A stretch of 41,672 nt of DNA from Nitrosomonas aestuarii (lineage in GTDB: Bacteria; Pseudomonadota; Gammaproteobacteria; Burkholderiales; Nitrosomonadaceae): assembly GCF_003046585.1 (NCBI RefSeq), contig NZ_QAAE01000025.1:1-41672 (forward strand), written 5' to 3'. The notes beneath the pieces were generated by a model. It worked only from the letters and a program-made list of their open reading frames with translations, did no database searches and had not been told where the DNA came from. Shown here one piece after another: positions 1-5,447 of the stretch (positions are counted from its first letter, which is position 1; each line of letters opens with the position of its first letter). The position numbers were made by a program, and so were the translations under genes.

Positions 1-15
1 GTTAGTATGTGTCAT

Positions 16-77
16 TGAGAGTTACCTTTTTTGTTTTGATTAAGATTCGATACCTTTATCAAAACGGGTAACTCTCA
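16..77. repeat. Long imperfect inverted repeat in the left chromosomal flank
   Basis: TGAGAGTTACC (16-26) is complementary to GGTAACTCTCA (67-77). Inside it GTTTTGAT (33-40) pairs with ATCAAAAC (58-65), leaving a six-T bulge on one side and a single G on the other. It lies just outside the left boundary of the integrated element, so before integration it would have sat shortly downstream of the tRNA-Thr gene. There is no T-run after either arm, so a classical intrinsic terminator is not supported. It could be a processing hairpin or a short dispersed repeat. Confidence 0.6.
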
Positions 78-118
78 CTTTTGCAAGTGGTGTGTAAGAT
101 TTGATCGGAGCTAATACA

Positions 119-182
119 ACTTAAGCTATTGTTTTTATGGTGCCGACACCAAGAATCGAACTCGGGACCTTCTGATTACAAA
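119..182. repeat. Left attachment repeat (attL), displaced 3' part of tRNA-Thr
   Basis: These 64 bases are identical to 4895-4958. They contain the tRNA-Thr 3' part from the anticodon loop to CCA, plus 19 bases beyond the CCA end. The 5' part of the tRNA is absent here, so this copy cannot make a tRNA. It marks the left end of the inserted element; bases 1-118 are therefore original chromosome. Confidence 0.9.
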
Positions 183-639
183 GCACATAACCATATATAA
201 GTATATTTAATAATCAGTTGCTTGCAATGCTTGCCCAAACCAAAATCAACCTCAGAGTGCTTTATCTCACTGTTGTTTGTGGAAAAATTTGACACAAAAT
301 TGTCACATCACATTTTTTGTTATACAAAATCACTATTCAGAAAGTTGAGTTAGCTACAAAAATTGCAACCAAGGGATTATGAGACGCAACCACAAAACAA
401 TTTATTAATATATAACAATTAGTTACACCGATTTCTGCATTTAAAACCTATCTCACACAGCGTGAATTTGCATCATTTATGGCGCACCATGACACAAATT
501 TGTCACAATATCTACAACTTTAGACTTATAACTCATTGCTCGATATACTGTAAAATCCTAGATCAATCTACATCCAATTCTACAAAAGAAAAATAAAGAA
601 TTCTAACTGATAATACCTGGGTCTAATGGGATATTTAAA
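183..639. promoter_or_regulatory. Left non-coding arm with two TGACACAA palindromes
   Basis: No convincing gene is visible in this AT-rich stretch. Two near-identical palindromes occur, TGACACAAAATTGTCACA (290-307) and TGACACAAATTTGTCACA (490-507). A related arrangement, two TGACACAA direct repeats, lies beside the other attachment site at 4849-4866. Placement on both arms of the recombination core suggests arm-type integrase/excisionase sites, although a repressor operator is also possible. The promoter of the 640 gene should also be here, but I see no strong -35/-10 pair. Confidence 0.5.
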
Positions 640-1581
640 ATGAACCAAACGTTAGTCAAAAATAGTCCATCTTCGTTAATTGCGAAGCCATATTCTGTTT
701 CAACGTCGAAATTAGGTGCCGTAACAAAATTATACACTGACAAATTTATATGCAATGAAAAAGCAATATTAAGAATACATAGTCAAATTTGTGAAAAACT
801 TGGGACATTGCACCCAAGTTCTAATGGCTTGCAATACATTGTTAGTTTCACGGATAGGACTCACTTTGAGCATAATGACTTTCAATATTTAAACAATACC
901 ATTAATCATAGTGAAAAATGTACAGAGCGTTTGATACTTAACTGGGCCATCAGTCATAAAATAGGCGACATACCCAATGAATTATCTGTAATTGTCAGAT
1001 TGTCTAATCCAGTAAATCCTTTACTGGTAATCCAAGCAGCTCTTTCTAAATCTCCTAGCGAACTAGATAATTTTGAATTTGAGCATGGATCATCAGTTTC
1101 AGTATCCATAACAGGTGCAACACAAATGTTCGCTGAAGAAATTTTCTCGATAATTGGGAAATGGATAGAAGGTTGCATACAACCGCAACCATTTATAACC
1201 TTCAATAGGTTTCTAAGAAAGCATCATGGAAAAATCGAATTTTTGAATTATTGGTTATTCCCAATACTCTGTATTACTGCGTATTTTCTCTTTTTGAAAG
1301 AACAGTCAATAGAAAATATGATTCCACTCTTACTGCTTGGCATTATAGGACATGAATATCTAAGAAGGCTTGCATCTTCTCTTAATTCAAGAGTAGATCG
1401 ATGGAATAGAACTAGTTCTTCATTTAGCATATTTGATTTAACTGGTGGCGATGCAAATCAACAAACAAAGTTTATTGCAGATTCGAAAAATAGTACTATC
1501 AAACTAATAATAGCCAACACCATTTCGTTTATATTAAGCGTTCTTGCTGGTTATACTGTATTTTTACTAACCCAAGTATAA
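640..1581 (+). CDS. Unknown 313-aa membrane protein, element cargo
   Basis: I do not recognise this protein. Residues 1-200 look soluble and contain no catalytic motif I can name. Hydrophobic segments lie at about 201-219, 225-241 and 287-310, with a basic/polar stretch (about 242-286) between the second and third. The fold is therefore a cytoplasmic-type N-terminal domain followed by a C-terminal membrane anchor of two or three helices. No signal peptide is seen. The upstream ribosome-binding site is weak. The gene is AT-rich and stands alone on the left side of the element, apart from the replication/integration operon. Cargo in this position often benefits the host or excludes competitors, for example membrane-acting abortive-infection or superinfection-exclusion proteins, but that role is only inferred here. 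Confidence 0.75.
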   Translation: MNQTLVKNSPSSLIAKPYSVSTSKLGAVTKLYTDKFICNEKAILRIHSQICEKLGTLHPSSNGLQYIVSFTDRTHFEHNDFQYLNNTINHSEKCTERLILNWAISHKIGDIPNELSVIVRLSNPVNPLLVIQAALSKSPSELDNFEFEHGSSVSVSITGATQMFAEEIFSIIGKWIEGCIQPQPFITFNRFLRKHHGKIEFLNYWLFPILCITAYFLFLKEQSIENMIPLLLLGIIGHEYLRRLASSLNSRVDRWNRTSSSFSIFDLTGGDANQQTKFIADSKNSTIKLIIANTISFILSVLAGYTVFLLTQV

Positions 1582-1902
1582 GGCTTTAGTCGATTCCGAC
1601 CTTAATACATCTCAATTATAAAGAAATAGCATTTATAAAATGACTTGAGAAGTATCTTTTACTTGATGTAAATTGAAAAGAAACTGTTACCCGGGTGCGC
1701 CGGTCGGCCCGGCGCAAGGCCATGTCCGGACTTGACGGGCATGCTGGCCGATCCCGCGCTACTACCGTGTTTAAACCCCTTAGTCCATCCTGCTAAACAA
1801 ATCTGACTTGCTTGTTCCTATTCTCTTTCATGCAATCAAAAGAGGTTGTTTATTACCCCTCAATCTATTATGCTTTATACCCCGGTTAAGGAAAAATAAA
1901 TA
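1582..1902. other. Intergenic region with GC-rich double hairpin (candidate origin)
   Basis: An AT-rich gap is interrupted by a GC-rich island at about 1690-1760. TGCGCCGG (1696-1703) and CCGGCGCA (1709-1716) form a perfect 8-bp stem with a 5-base loop. It is followed by a second hairpin in which GGCCA (1718-1722) pairs with TGGCC (1745-1749) and TGTCC (1723-1727) with GGGCA (1737-1741). No T-run follows, so a terminator is not the best explanation. Candidates are a replication origin (double- or single-strand), a packaging-type hairpin, or a structured RNA. Confidence 0.55.
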
Positions 1903-2268
1903 ATGTCTGATTTTAAAATACAACCAATCCCTCCTTTAACTCCTGAAGAAGCTGTGCGATATGTTGCGATTATCGATAAAGCTGTCGAAAATTTTCGCGG
2001 ACAAGCTGATGAGCTTGAAAATGCTATTGGCATGCTAATGATTGGGCGCATCTATGGTTGGAGAGTATTAGTAATTGTTCATAATAAACGCACTATAAAG
2101 AAATATGAAACAATTCTTGATATAAACATACGCGAAATGTTTCCTCCTGAAGGTCCTCTTGCTCATAAGTCACTTGGTTACAAAATTGCTTCTAAACTTA
2201 GTAACTTCTGGAAGGCTGTGAGTGGTGATATAAAAATTGATAATCGCCGGGAGATCGGATCAGAATAA
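1903..2268 (+). CDS. Unknown 121-aa protein upstream of rep
   Basis: The family is not recognised. The protein is soluble and mostly helical in appearance. The N-terminus is proline-rich (PIPPLTPEEA), followed by a helix rich in acidic residues and a central Gly/Met-rich segment (residues about 42-60) that could be a buried helix. The C-terminus is basic. The start codon is preceded by AAGG at a usable distance. It lies between the GC-rich hairpin island and the rep promoter. By position it could be a replication accessory or regulatory protein comparable to the small genes next to rstA in CTX-type phages, but no sequence motif shows this. Confidence 0.7.
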   Translation: MSDFKIQPIPPLTPEEAVRYVAIIDKAVENFRGQADELENAIGMLMIGRIYGWRVLVIVHNKRTIKKYETILDINIREMFPPEGPLAHKSLGYKIASKLSNFWKAVSGDIKIDNRREIGSE

Positions 2269-2269
2269 A

Positions 2270-2321
2270 GGGTAACAAATACCCTTGACAAGGATAATCA
2301 ATACCCTTTATATTAAGGGGT
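2270..2321 (+). promoter_or_regulatory. Candidate rep promoter with overlapping operator-like repeats
   Basis: TTGACA (2285-2290) and TATATT (2309-2314) are separated by 18 bases, a good sigma-70-type pair. ATACCC (2301-2306) and GGGTAT (2317-2322 region) form an inverted repeat across the -10 box, and AATACCCTT also occurs just upstream (about 2278-2286). The predicted transcription start falls at or next to the rep ATG at 2322, so rep mRNA would be leaderless unless translation starts further in. The symmetric motifs are consistent with a repressor or autoregulatory site. Confidence 0.5.
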
Positions 2322-3398
2322 ATGAAAAATCCTTTTGCAATACCTGTTACCCAAGATAATGCCAGTGCTAATGCGCTGATGGCGGCGCCAGCCGCCAGCG
2401 CAGCATGCACTGGCGCTTTAGTGTGCGATGTTCAGGCACCATCAGATACCAATCACACTACTGATTACCCCCGTACGGTAATACGGGGGGAAAGTCCAAT
2501 CGAAGAAAGAAATAAATCTCAAGCAGCTTTAACAGATTGGCTAAATATTTCATTTCCTTTTCGTCCTGAAAATAATAATCCAAAAGATTTTTTTATTGCT
2601 TTTAGCGAAGCAACTAGCTGTGTTTTTGGAGGCATGACTGATCAAGAGCGCGGATTACACGGTTGGAAACATTCCTTTAAATTTGATCATGGTTGCGTCA
2701 TTTTTGCTTATGGCGGTCAAAACAATTCTGCTTTCTTATCGCTGTCCGGCGAAGGGTGCGCGTTTATTTCTAACTGGCAATCTTTTGCTTCATATCTTGA
2801 AAATAAGCTGCATGCGCGTATAACCCGCTGGGACGGGGCAGTTGATGACTTTCTCGGCAATCATTCAGTAGACCATGCTGTTGAACTTTATAAAAGTGGC
2901 GGCTTCAAGCAAGGCGGCAGAAATCCTAAACCACGGCAACATGGAAACTGGATTACTGCCGACGATTTGGGACGCACGTTTGAAGTTGGCAATCGCAAAA
3001 ATGGCAAACTTATCCGGATTTATGAGAAAGGCAAACAACTTGGTGCTCCATCAAGCCCTTGGGTTCGGTGGGAAGTTGAATTTCATGCAAAAGATCGCGT
3101 AATCCCATTCGATGTTTTATTGCATCCGGGTGAATATGTGGCTGGTGCTTACCCTTGTATGTCTTGGGTATCTGGACGTGCTCTTCGTATCCATACCGTC
3201 AAAGAACAAGACCGCATAACTTACGAACGCTCTGTACAGGTTGCCTCAACCGCCTACGGCGCCCTTTTCAATGTAATGCTTCAACGTGAAGGTAGCGCTG
3301 AACGTGTTGTCGAGAGGCTGAAACGACAAGCCATACCAAAACGCCTTGCATTTACAGATTATTTTTTACGAACACAAGGTGATACCGATGAATTTTGA
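2322..3398 (+). CDS. Rep_trans/RstA-like rolling-circle replication initiator
   Basis: This 358-aa protein resembles the Rep_trans replication initiation factor family (RstA of CTX-type phages, plasmid initiators), which nick the origin through a tyrosine. Visible family features are the core start TDWLNISFPF (about 71-80), RWDGAVDDF (169-177), the GRTFEVGNRKNGKLIRIYEKG block (217-237) with the likely nicking residue Tyr234, and WVRWEVEFHAKD (247-258). Residues 1-70 are low-complexity and Ala-rich, unlike the rest, and their DNA contains two strong hairpins, so this part may serve as DNA or RNA structure or the real start may be further in. The gene overlaps the next by 11 bp, suggesting translational coupling. 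Confidence is high for the family and lower for the exact start. Confidence 0.85.
   Translation: MKNPFAIPVTQDNASANALMAAPAASAACTGALVCDVQAPSDTNHTTDYPRTVIRGESPIEERNKSQAALTDWLNISFPFRPENNNPKDFFIAFSEATSCVFGGMTDQERGLHGWKHSFKFDHGCVIFAYGGQNNSAFLSLSGEGCAFISNWQSFASYLENKLHARITRWDGAVDDFLGNHSVDHAVELYKSGGFKQGGRNPKPRQHGNWITADDLGRTFEVGNRKNGKLIRIYEKGKQLGAPSSPWVRWEVEFHAKDRVIPFDVLLHPGEYVAGAYPCMSWVSGRALRIHTVKEQDRITYERSVQVASTAYGALFNVMLQREGSAERVVERLKRQAIPKRLAFTDYFLRTQGDTDEF
2373..2401. repeat. GC hairpin inside rep 5' region
   Basis: GCGCT (2373-2377) and GGCGGC (2381-2386) pair with GCCGCC (2391-2396) and AGCGC (2397-2401), with a 4-base loop and a 3-base bulge. It lies in the low-complexity start of rep. In pT181-type plasmids the double-strand origin lies within the initiator gene, so this is a candidate origin component. 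Confidence 0.6.
2468..2489. repeat. CCCCCGTA/TACGGGGG hairpin inside rep
   Basis: CCCCCGTA (2468-2475) and TACGGGGG (2482-2489) form a perfect 8-bp stem with loop CGGTAA. It sits just before the conserved Rep core begins. A small exposed loop on a GC-rich stem is the usual shape of a rolling-circle nick site, but the nick position cannot be read from sequence alone. Confidence 0.6.
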
Positions 3399-3657
3399 AG
3401 TTGACGATTTGGATTGGGCAATGGGTGAGCTGGCAAATCTTTTTGCAAATTCAAAGCGCACGGGAATTTACCCACACGAACTTGATTATTATCTCTTTCA
3501 CAATGCTTGGGGCGCACTTTGCATACAACCTTTTAAGATTCGTTTCAGTTGTAGACAAAATTTATTTCAAATGCTAACCGAGCCATATTGGAAAACAGAT
3601 GACGTCACCGGAACCGTCATAAAACTCACAAACTCATCAATTCGTTACGACCTATGA
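3388..3657 (+). CDS. Unknown 89-aa protein between rep and the HTH gene
   Basis: The start at 3388 is chosen because AAGGTGA stands just upstream and the gene then overlaps the end of rep by 11 bp, while its stop overlaps the next start in an ATGA. This coupling on both sides supports a real gene. The 89-aa product starts with an acidic segment (MNFEVDDLDWAMGELA) and has several aromatic residues and two cysteines in the second half. There is no membrane segment. I know no family for it. Position suggests a role in replication or in control of excision. Confidence 0.65.
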   Translation: MNFEVDDLDWAMGELANLFANSKRTGIYPHELDYYLFHNAWGALCIQPFKIRFSCRQNLFQMLTEPYWKTDDVTGTVIKLTNSSIRYDL

Positions 3658-3986
3658 AAACCCTTTCTCTTGCTGAAGCTGCAGAACTTTTAAAGATGCA
3701 CGCTGAAGAAGTGCGCAGACGTGCCAAAGCCGGAAAAATCCCGGGTGCAAAACTCGGCAAGAGTTGGGTATTTATTCTCGAAGACCTTGTCGAATACATC
3801 AGATCACATTATGCTGATACTTGGCAAGCGTTGCGAGTGGTTGCAAATAAGGAGGACAAATCATGCCACTCTACAAACGCGGTAAAACGTGGTGGATCTC
3901 ATTCACCACATCGACAGGAGAGCGAATTAGATGCTCTGCTGCAACAAGTGATAAAACCCAAGCGCAAGAATACCACGATAAGCTAA
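3654..3986 (+). CDS. Excisionase-like helix-turn-helix protein
   Basis: Residues 1-55 form a MerR/excisionase-type winged helix-turn-helix (HTH_17-like): a leucine-rich first helix (LSLAEAAELLKM), a recognition helix (EEVRRRAKAGKIPG) and a wing (KLGKSWVFILEDLVEYI). The C-terminal half (about 68-110) is basic and Ser/Thr-rich. The start overlaps the previous stop as ATGA. The last 124 bases overlap the integrase gene in another frame, where the tail segment CHSTNAVKRGGSHSPH is read from the same DNA as the integrase N-terminus. From memory, similar tails occur in HTH proteins next to related integrases, so the overlap is probably conserved. The likely role is a recombination directionality factor or regulator of integrase and rep. 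Confidence 0.75.
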   Translation: MKTLSLAEAAELLKMHAEEVRRRAKAGKIPGAKLGKSWVFILEDLVEYIRSHYADTWQALRVVANKEDKSCHSTNAVKRGGSHSPHRQESELDALLQQVIKPKRKNTTIS

Positions 3987-4900
3987 AAGCTGAATCATGG
4001 CGAATATCTAAGCTGGGTGATAAGCCACAATTCACTTGGGATGAAGCTGCTTACAAATGGTTAATGGAAACATCGCATAAAGCCTCACATAAGCAAGACA
4101 TCAACCAAGTTGCATGGGTACATCAGTTTTTTAAAGGTCGATCATTATGCGAATTAACGCGTGAAACCATCGCAGAATTAGGTGAAATAAAGTGTTCAGA
4201 AACATCTCCCTCTACTGCTAATCGTTATCTTGCGATGATACGTGCTATTTTGAGACGTGCCGCTAATGATTGGGAATGGATTGAGAAAGCGCCATTTATC
4301 CGACTCTACAAAGAGCCTAAACGTCGAATTCGTTGGATTAGTCCAGAGCAGGTAACTATTTTACTCAAAGAATTACCTGAGCATTTAGTAGATATAGTTA
4401 AGTTCTCTTTATCAACTGGTTTGCGTAAACGTAATGTAACGGACTTGGAATGGTCGCAGATTGATCTTCACCGTAAAGTTGCTTGGATTCATGCAGATCA
4501 AGCTAAAGGAAGAAAGAATATTCATGTTTCGCTGAATGATACAGCTCTTGAAGTATTAAACAAACAAATAGGTAAACACTCAGTCAGAGTTTTTACTTAT
4601 CAGGGAAAACCTATCATTCAAACTAATACAAGAGCATGGCGTAAAGCTTTAATTAGGGCTGGTATTGAAAATTTCCGTTGGCATGATCTACGGCACACCT
4701 GGGCAAGTTGGTTAGCTCAAAAAGGTGTTCCGTTGAATGTAATTCAAGAGATGGGAGCCTGGGAATCAACTGAAATGGTAAAACGCTATGCTCACTTAGC
4801 TCCAGAGCAATTCAGGAAACATGCTATTGTTGTAGATGAACTCCTGAATGACACAATTGTGACACAATGTGAAAATCAGGAGTTTAAAAATGCTACTTAA
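3863..4900 (+). CDS. int: Tyrosine recombinase (integrase) of the tRNA-Thr element
   Basis: This is a 345-aa phage-type integrase. The N-terminal segment (about 1-45) begins LYKRGKTWWISF, a small arm-binding-like domain. A SAM-like core-binding domain spans about 55-150 and the catalytic domain about 155-320. The active-site set is Arg188 (STGLRKRN), Lys215, His274 and Arg277 (HDLRHTW), Trp300 in place of the second His, and nucleophile Tyr309 (RYAHL). A strong AAGGAGG lies just before the ATG at 3863, fixing the start even though this is deep inside the HTH gene. The last sense codon and stop are within the 64-bp attachment repeat, so the gene end is created by the recombination core itself. 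It probably inserts the element into the tRNA-Thr anticodon loop. Confidence 0.95.
   Translation: MPLYKRGKTWWISFTTSTGERIRCSAATSDKTQAQEYHDKLKAESWRISKLGDKPQFTWDEAAYKWLMETSHKASHKQDINQVAWVHQFFKGRSLCELTRETIAELGEIKCSETSPSTANRYLAMIRAILRRAANDWEWIEKAPFIRLYKEPKRRIRWISPEQVTILLKELPEHLVDIVKFSLSTGLRKRNVTDLEWSQIDLHRKVAWIHADQAKGRKNIHVSLNDTALEVLNKQIGKHSVRVFTYQGKPIIQTNTRAWRKALIRAGIENFRWHDLRHTWASWLAQKGVPLNVIQEMGAWESTEMVKRYAHLAPEQFRKHAIVVDELLNDTIVTQCENQEFKNAT
4849..4866. promoter_or_regulatory. Right-arm TGACACAA repeat near attR
   Basis: TGACACAATTGTGACACA contains two direct TGACACAA copies and the palindrome CACAATTGTG. It is inside the integrase 3' coding region, about 30 bases before the right repeat. The same octamer occurs in the left arm at 290 and 490, which supports an integrase or excisionase arm-site function. 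Confidence 0.4.
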
Positions 4901-4958
4901 GCTATTGTTTTTATGGTGCCGACACCAAGAATCGAACTCGGGACCTTCTGATTACAAA
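4895..4958. repeat. Right attachment repeat (attR) inside tRNA-Thr
   Basis: This is a 64-bp perfect copy of 119-182. It covers the integrase stop region, a spacer, and tRNA positions 32-76 of tRNA-Thr. Identity ends in the anticodon loop, a common crossover location for tyrosine integrases at tRNA genes. Confidence 0.9.
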
Positions 4959-4989
4959 TCAGCTGCTCTACCATCTGAGCTATGCCGGC
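4914..4989 (-). tRNA. tRNA-Thr (anticodon TGT)
   Basis: The minus strand folds as a 76-nt tRNA with encoded CCA. Acceptor GCCGGCA pairs with TGTCGGC, D-stem GCTC/GAGC, anticodon stem GCTGA/TCAGA around loop TTTGTAA, and T-stem CCGAG/CTTGG with TTCGATT. The anticodon is TGT (Thr). The base of the anticodon stem has a G27-A43 mismatch. Positions 32-76 are supplied by the integrated element's attachment repeat and positions 1-31 by the chromosome, so the gene is reconstituted as functional. Confidence 0.95.
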
Positions 4990-5018
4990 TAGTTGTTAGG
5001 TTAAATGAGTGAGTTGCT

Positions 5019-5447
5019 TTATTTTACCAGACGCAATTTGGTTTTTGATTTTTTACCGGCTGCTTTATTTTTTGCCGCAGACAATCCTGCCTTATCATCT
5101 CTCTCAGTTTTTTTTTGTTGCTGCGTCATATCATGTTGCACTTCAGAAAATGCAATACCCTGGTTAACTTCTTTTGCAAAAATTCCTTTAACAGCATCAG
5201 TAGGAAAAATTATTTCTTTTGCAACACCACCAAACCTCGCTGAGAAGCTTATTATATCATTACCAATTACAAGATTGTGCACCGCTCCATGATCAATATT
5301 AAAAATGATTTCATCATTCTTAACACTATCAGCAGGTATGCTCATTTCAGGACTTACCTTAACAGACAATAATGGCGTATAACCGCATTCATTACACCAT
5401 TCATAGATGGATCGAATCAGGTATGGCTTTGTCGATGGGAGTTTCAT
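5019..5447 (-). CDS. sspB: SspB, ClpXP specificity-enhancing factor
   Basis: This 142-aa protein is the adaptor that binds the ssrA tag of stalled-ribosome products and tethers them to ClpXP. The N-terminal domain (about 1-110) starts PSTKPYLIRSIYEWC and includes the substrate-binding core around HGAVHNLVIGN and ISFSARFGG. A charged Gln/Lys-rich linker follows, and the C-terminus ends LRLVK, matching the ClpX-docking tail known from E. coli SspB (LRVVK-like). It is slightly shorter than the E. coli protein because of a shorter linker. The start overlaps the end of sspA by 4 bp, so the two are translationally coupled in the usual sspA-sspB order. Confidence 0.95.
   Translation of the reverse strand: MKLPSTKPYLIRSIYEWCNECGYTPLLSVKVSPEMSIPADSVKNDEIIFNIDHGAVHNLVIGNDIISFSARFGGVAKEIIFPTDAVKGIFAKEVNQGIAFSEVQHDMTQQQKKTERDDKAGLSAAKNKAAGKKSKTKLRLVK
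5021..5029 (-). promoter_or_regulatory. Possible extended -10 promoter for tRNA-Thr
   Basis: On the minus strand TGGTAAAAT resembles an extended -10 element (TG-n-TAAAAT). It would start transcription about 25 bases before the tRNA 5' end. No clear -35 is seen, and the site overlaps the end of sspB. Confidence 0.3.

Larger units (their letters stand above)
119..4958. mobile_element. tRNA-Thr-integrated element with Rep_trans initiator and tyrosine integrase
   Basis: A perfect 64-bp direct repeat bounds the element, giving a net insert of 4,776 bp. The integrase gene is the last gene, reads towards the tRNA, and its final codon and stop lie inside the right repeat. The content is a 313-aa membrane protein, a 121-aa unknown, a Rep_trans/RstA-like initiator, an 89-aa unknown, an excisionase-like HTH protein and the integrase. 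The last four genes overlap each other and look like one operon. Rep_trans proteins are known from rolling-circle plasmids and from the RstA region of CTX-type filamentous phages and their RS1 satellite. No coat, assembly (Zot), relaxase or ssDNA-binding gene is recognisable. The element is probably a satellite or integrative plasmid dependent on host or helper functions. Confidence 0.88.

Noticed and set aside
3346..3387. Upstream start for the 89-aa gene
   Set aside because: It would extend further into rep with no ribosome-binding site; the ATG at 3388 follows AAGGTGA.
3395..3577. 60-aa frame overlapping the 89-aa gene
   Set aside because: The 89-aa frame has a good ribosome-binding site and overlaps both neighbours as expected for coupled genes; this one does not.
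119..4958. Complete filamentous prophage
   Set aside because: An RstA-like initiator is present, but coat, minor coat, Zot and ssDNA-binding genes are not recognisable.
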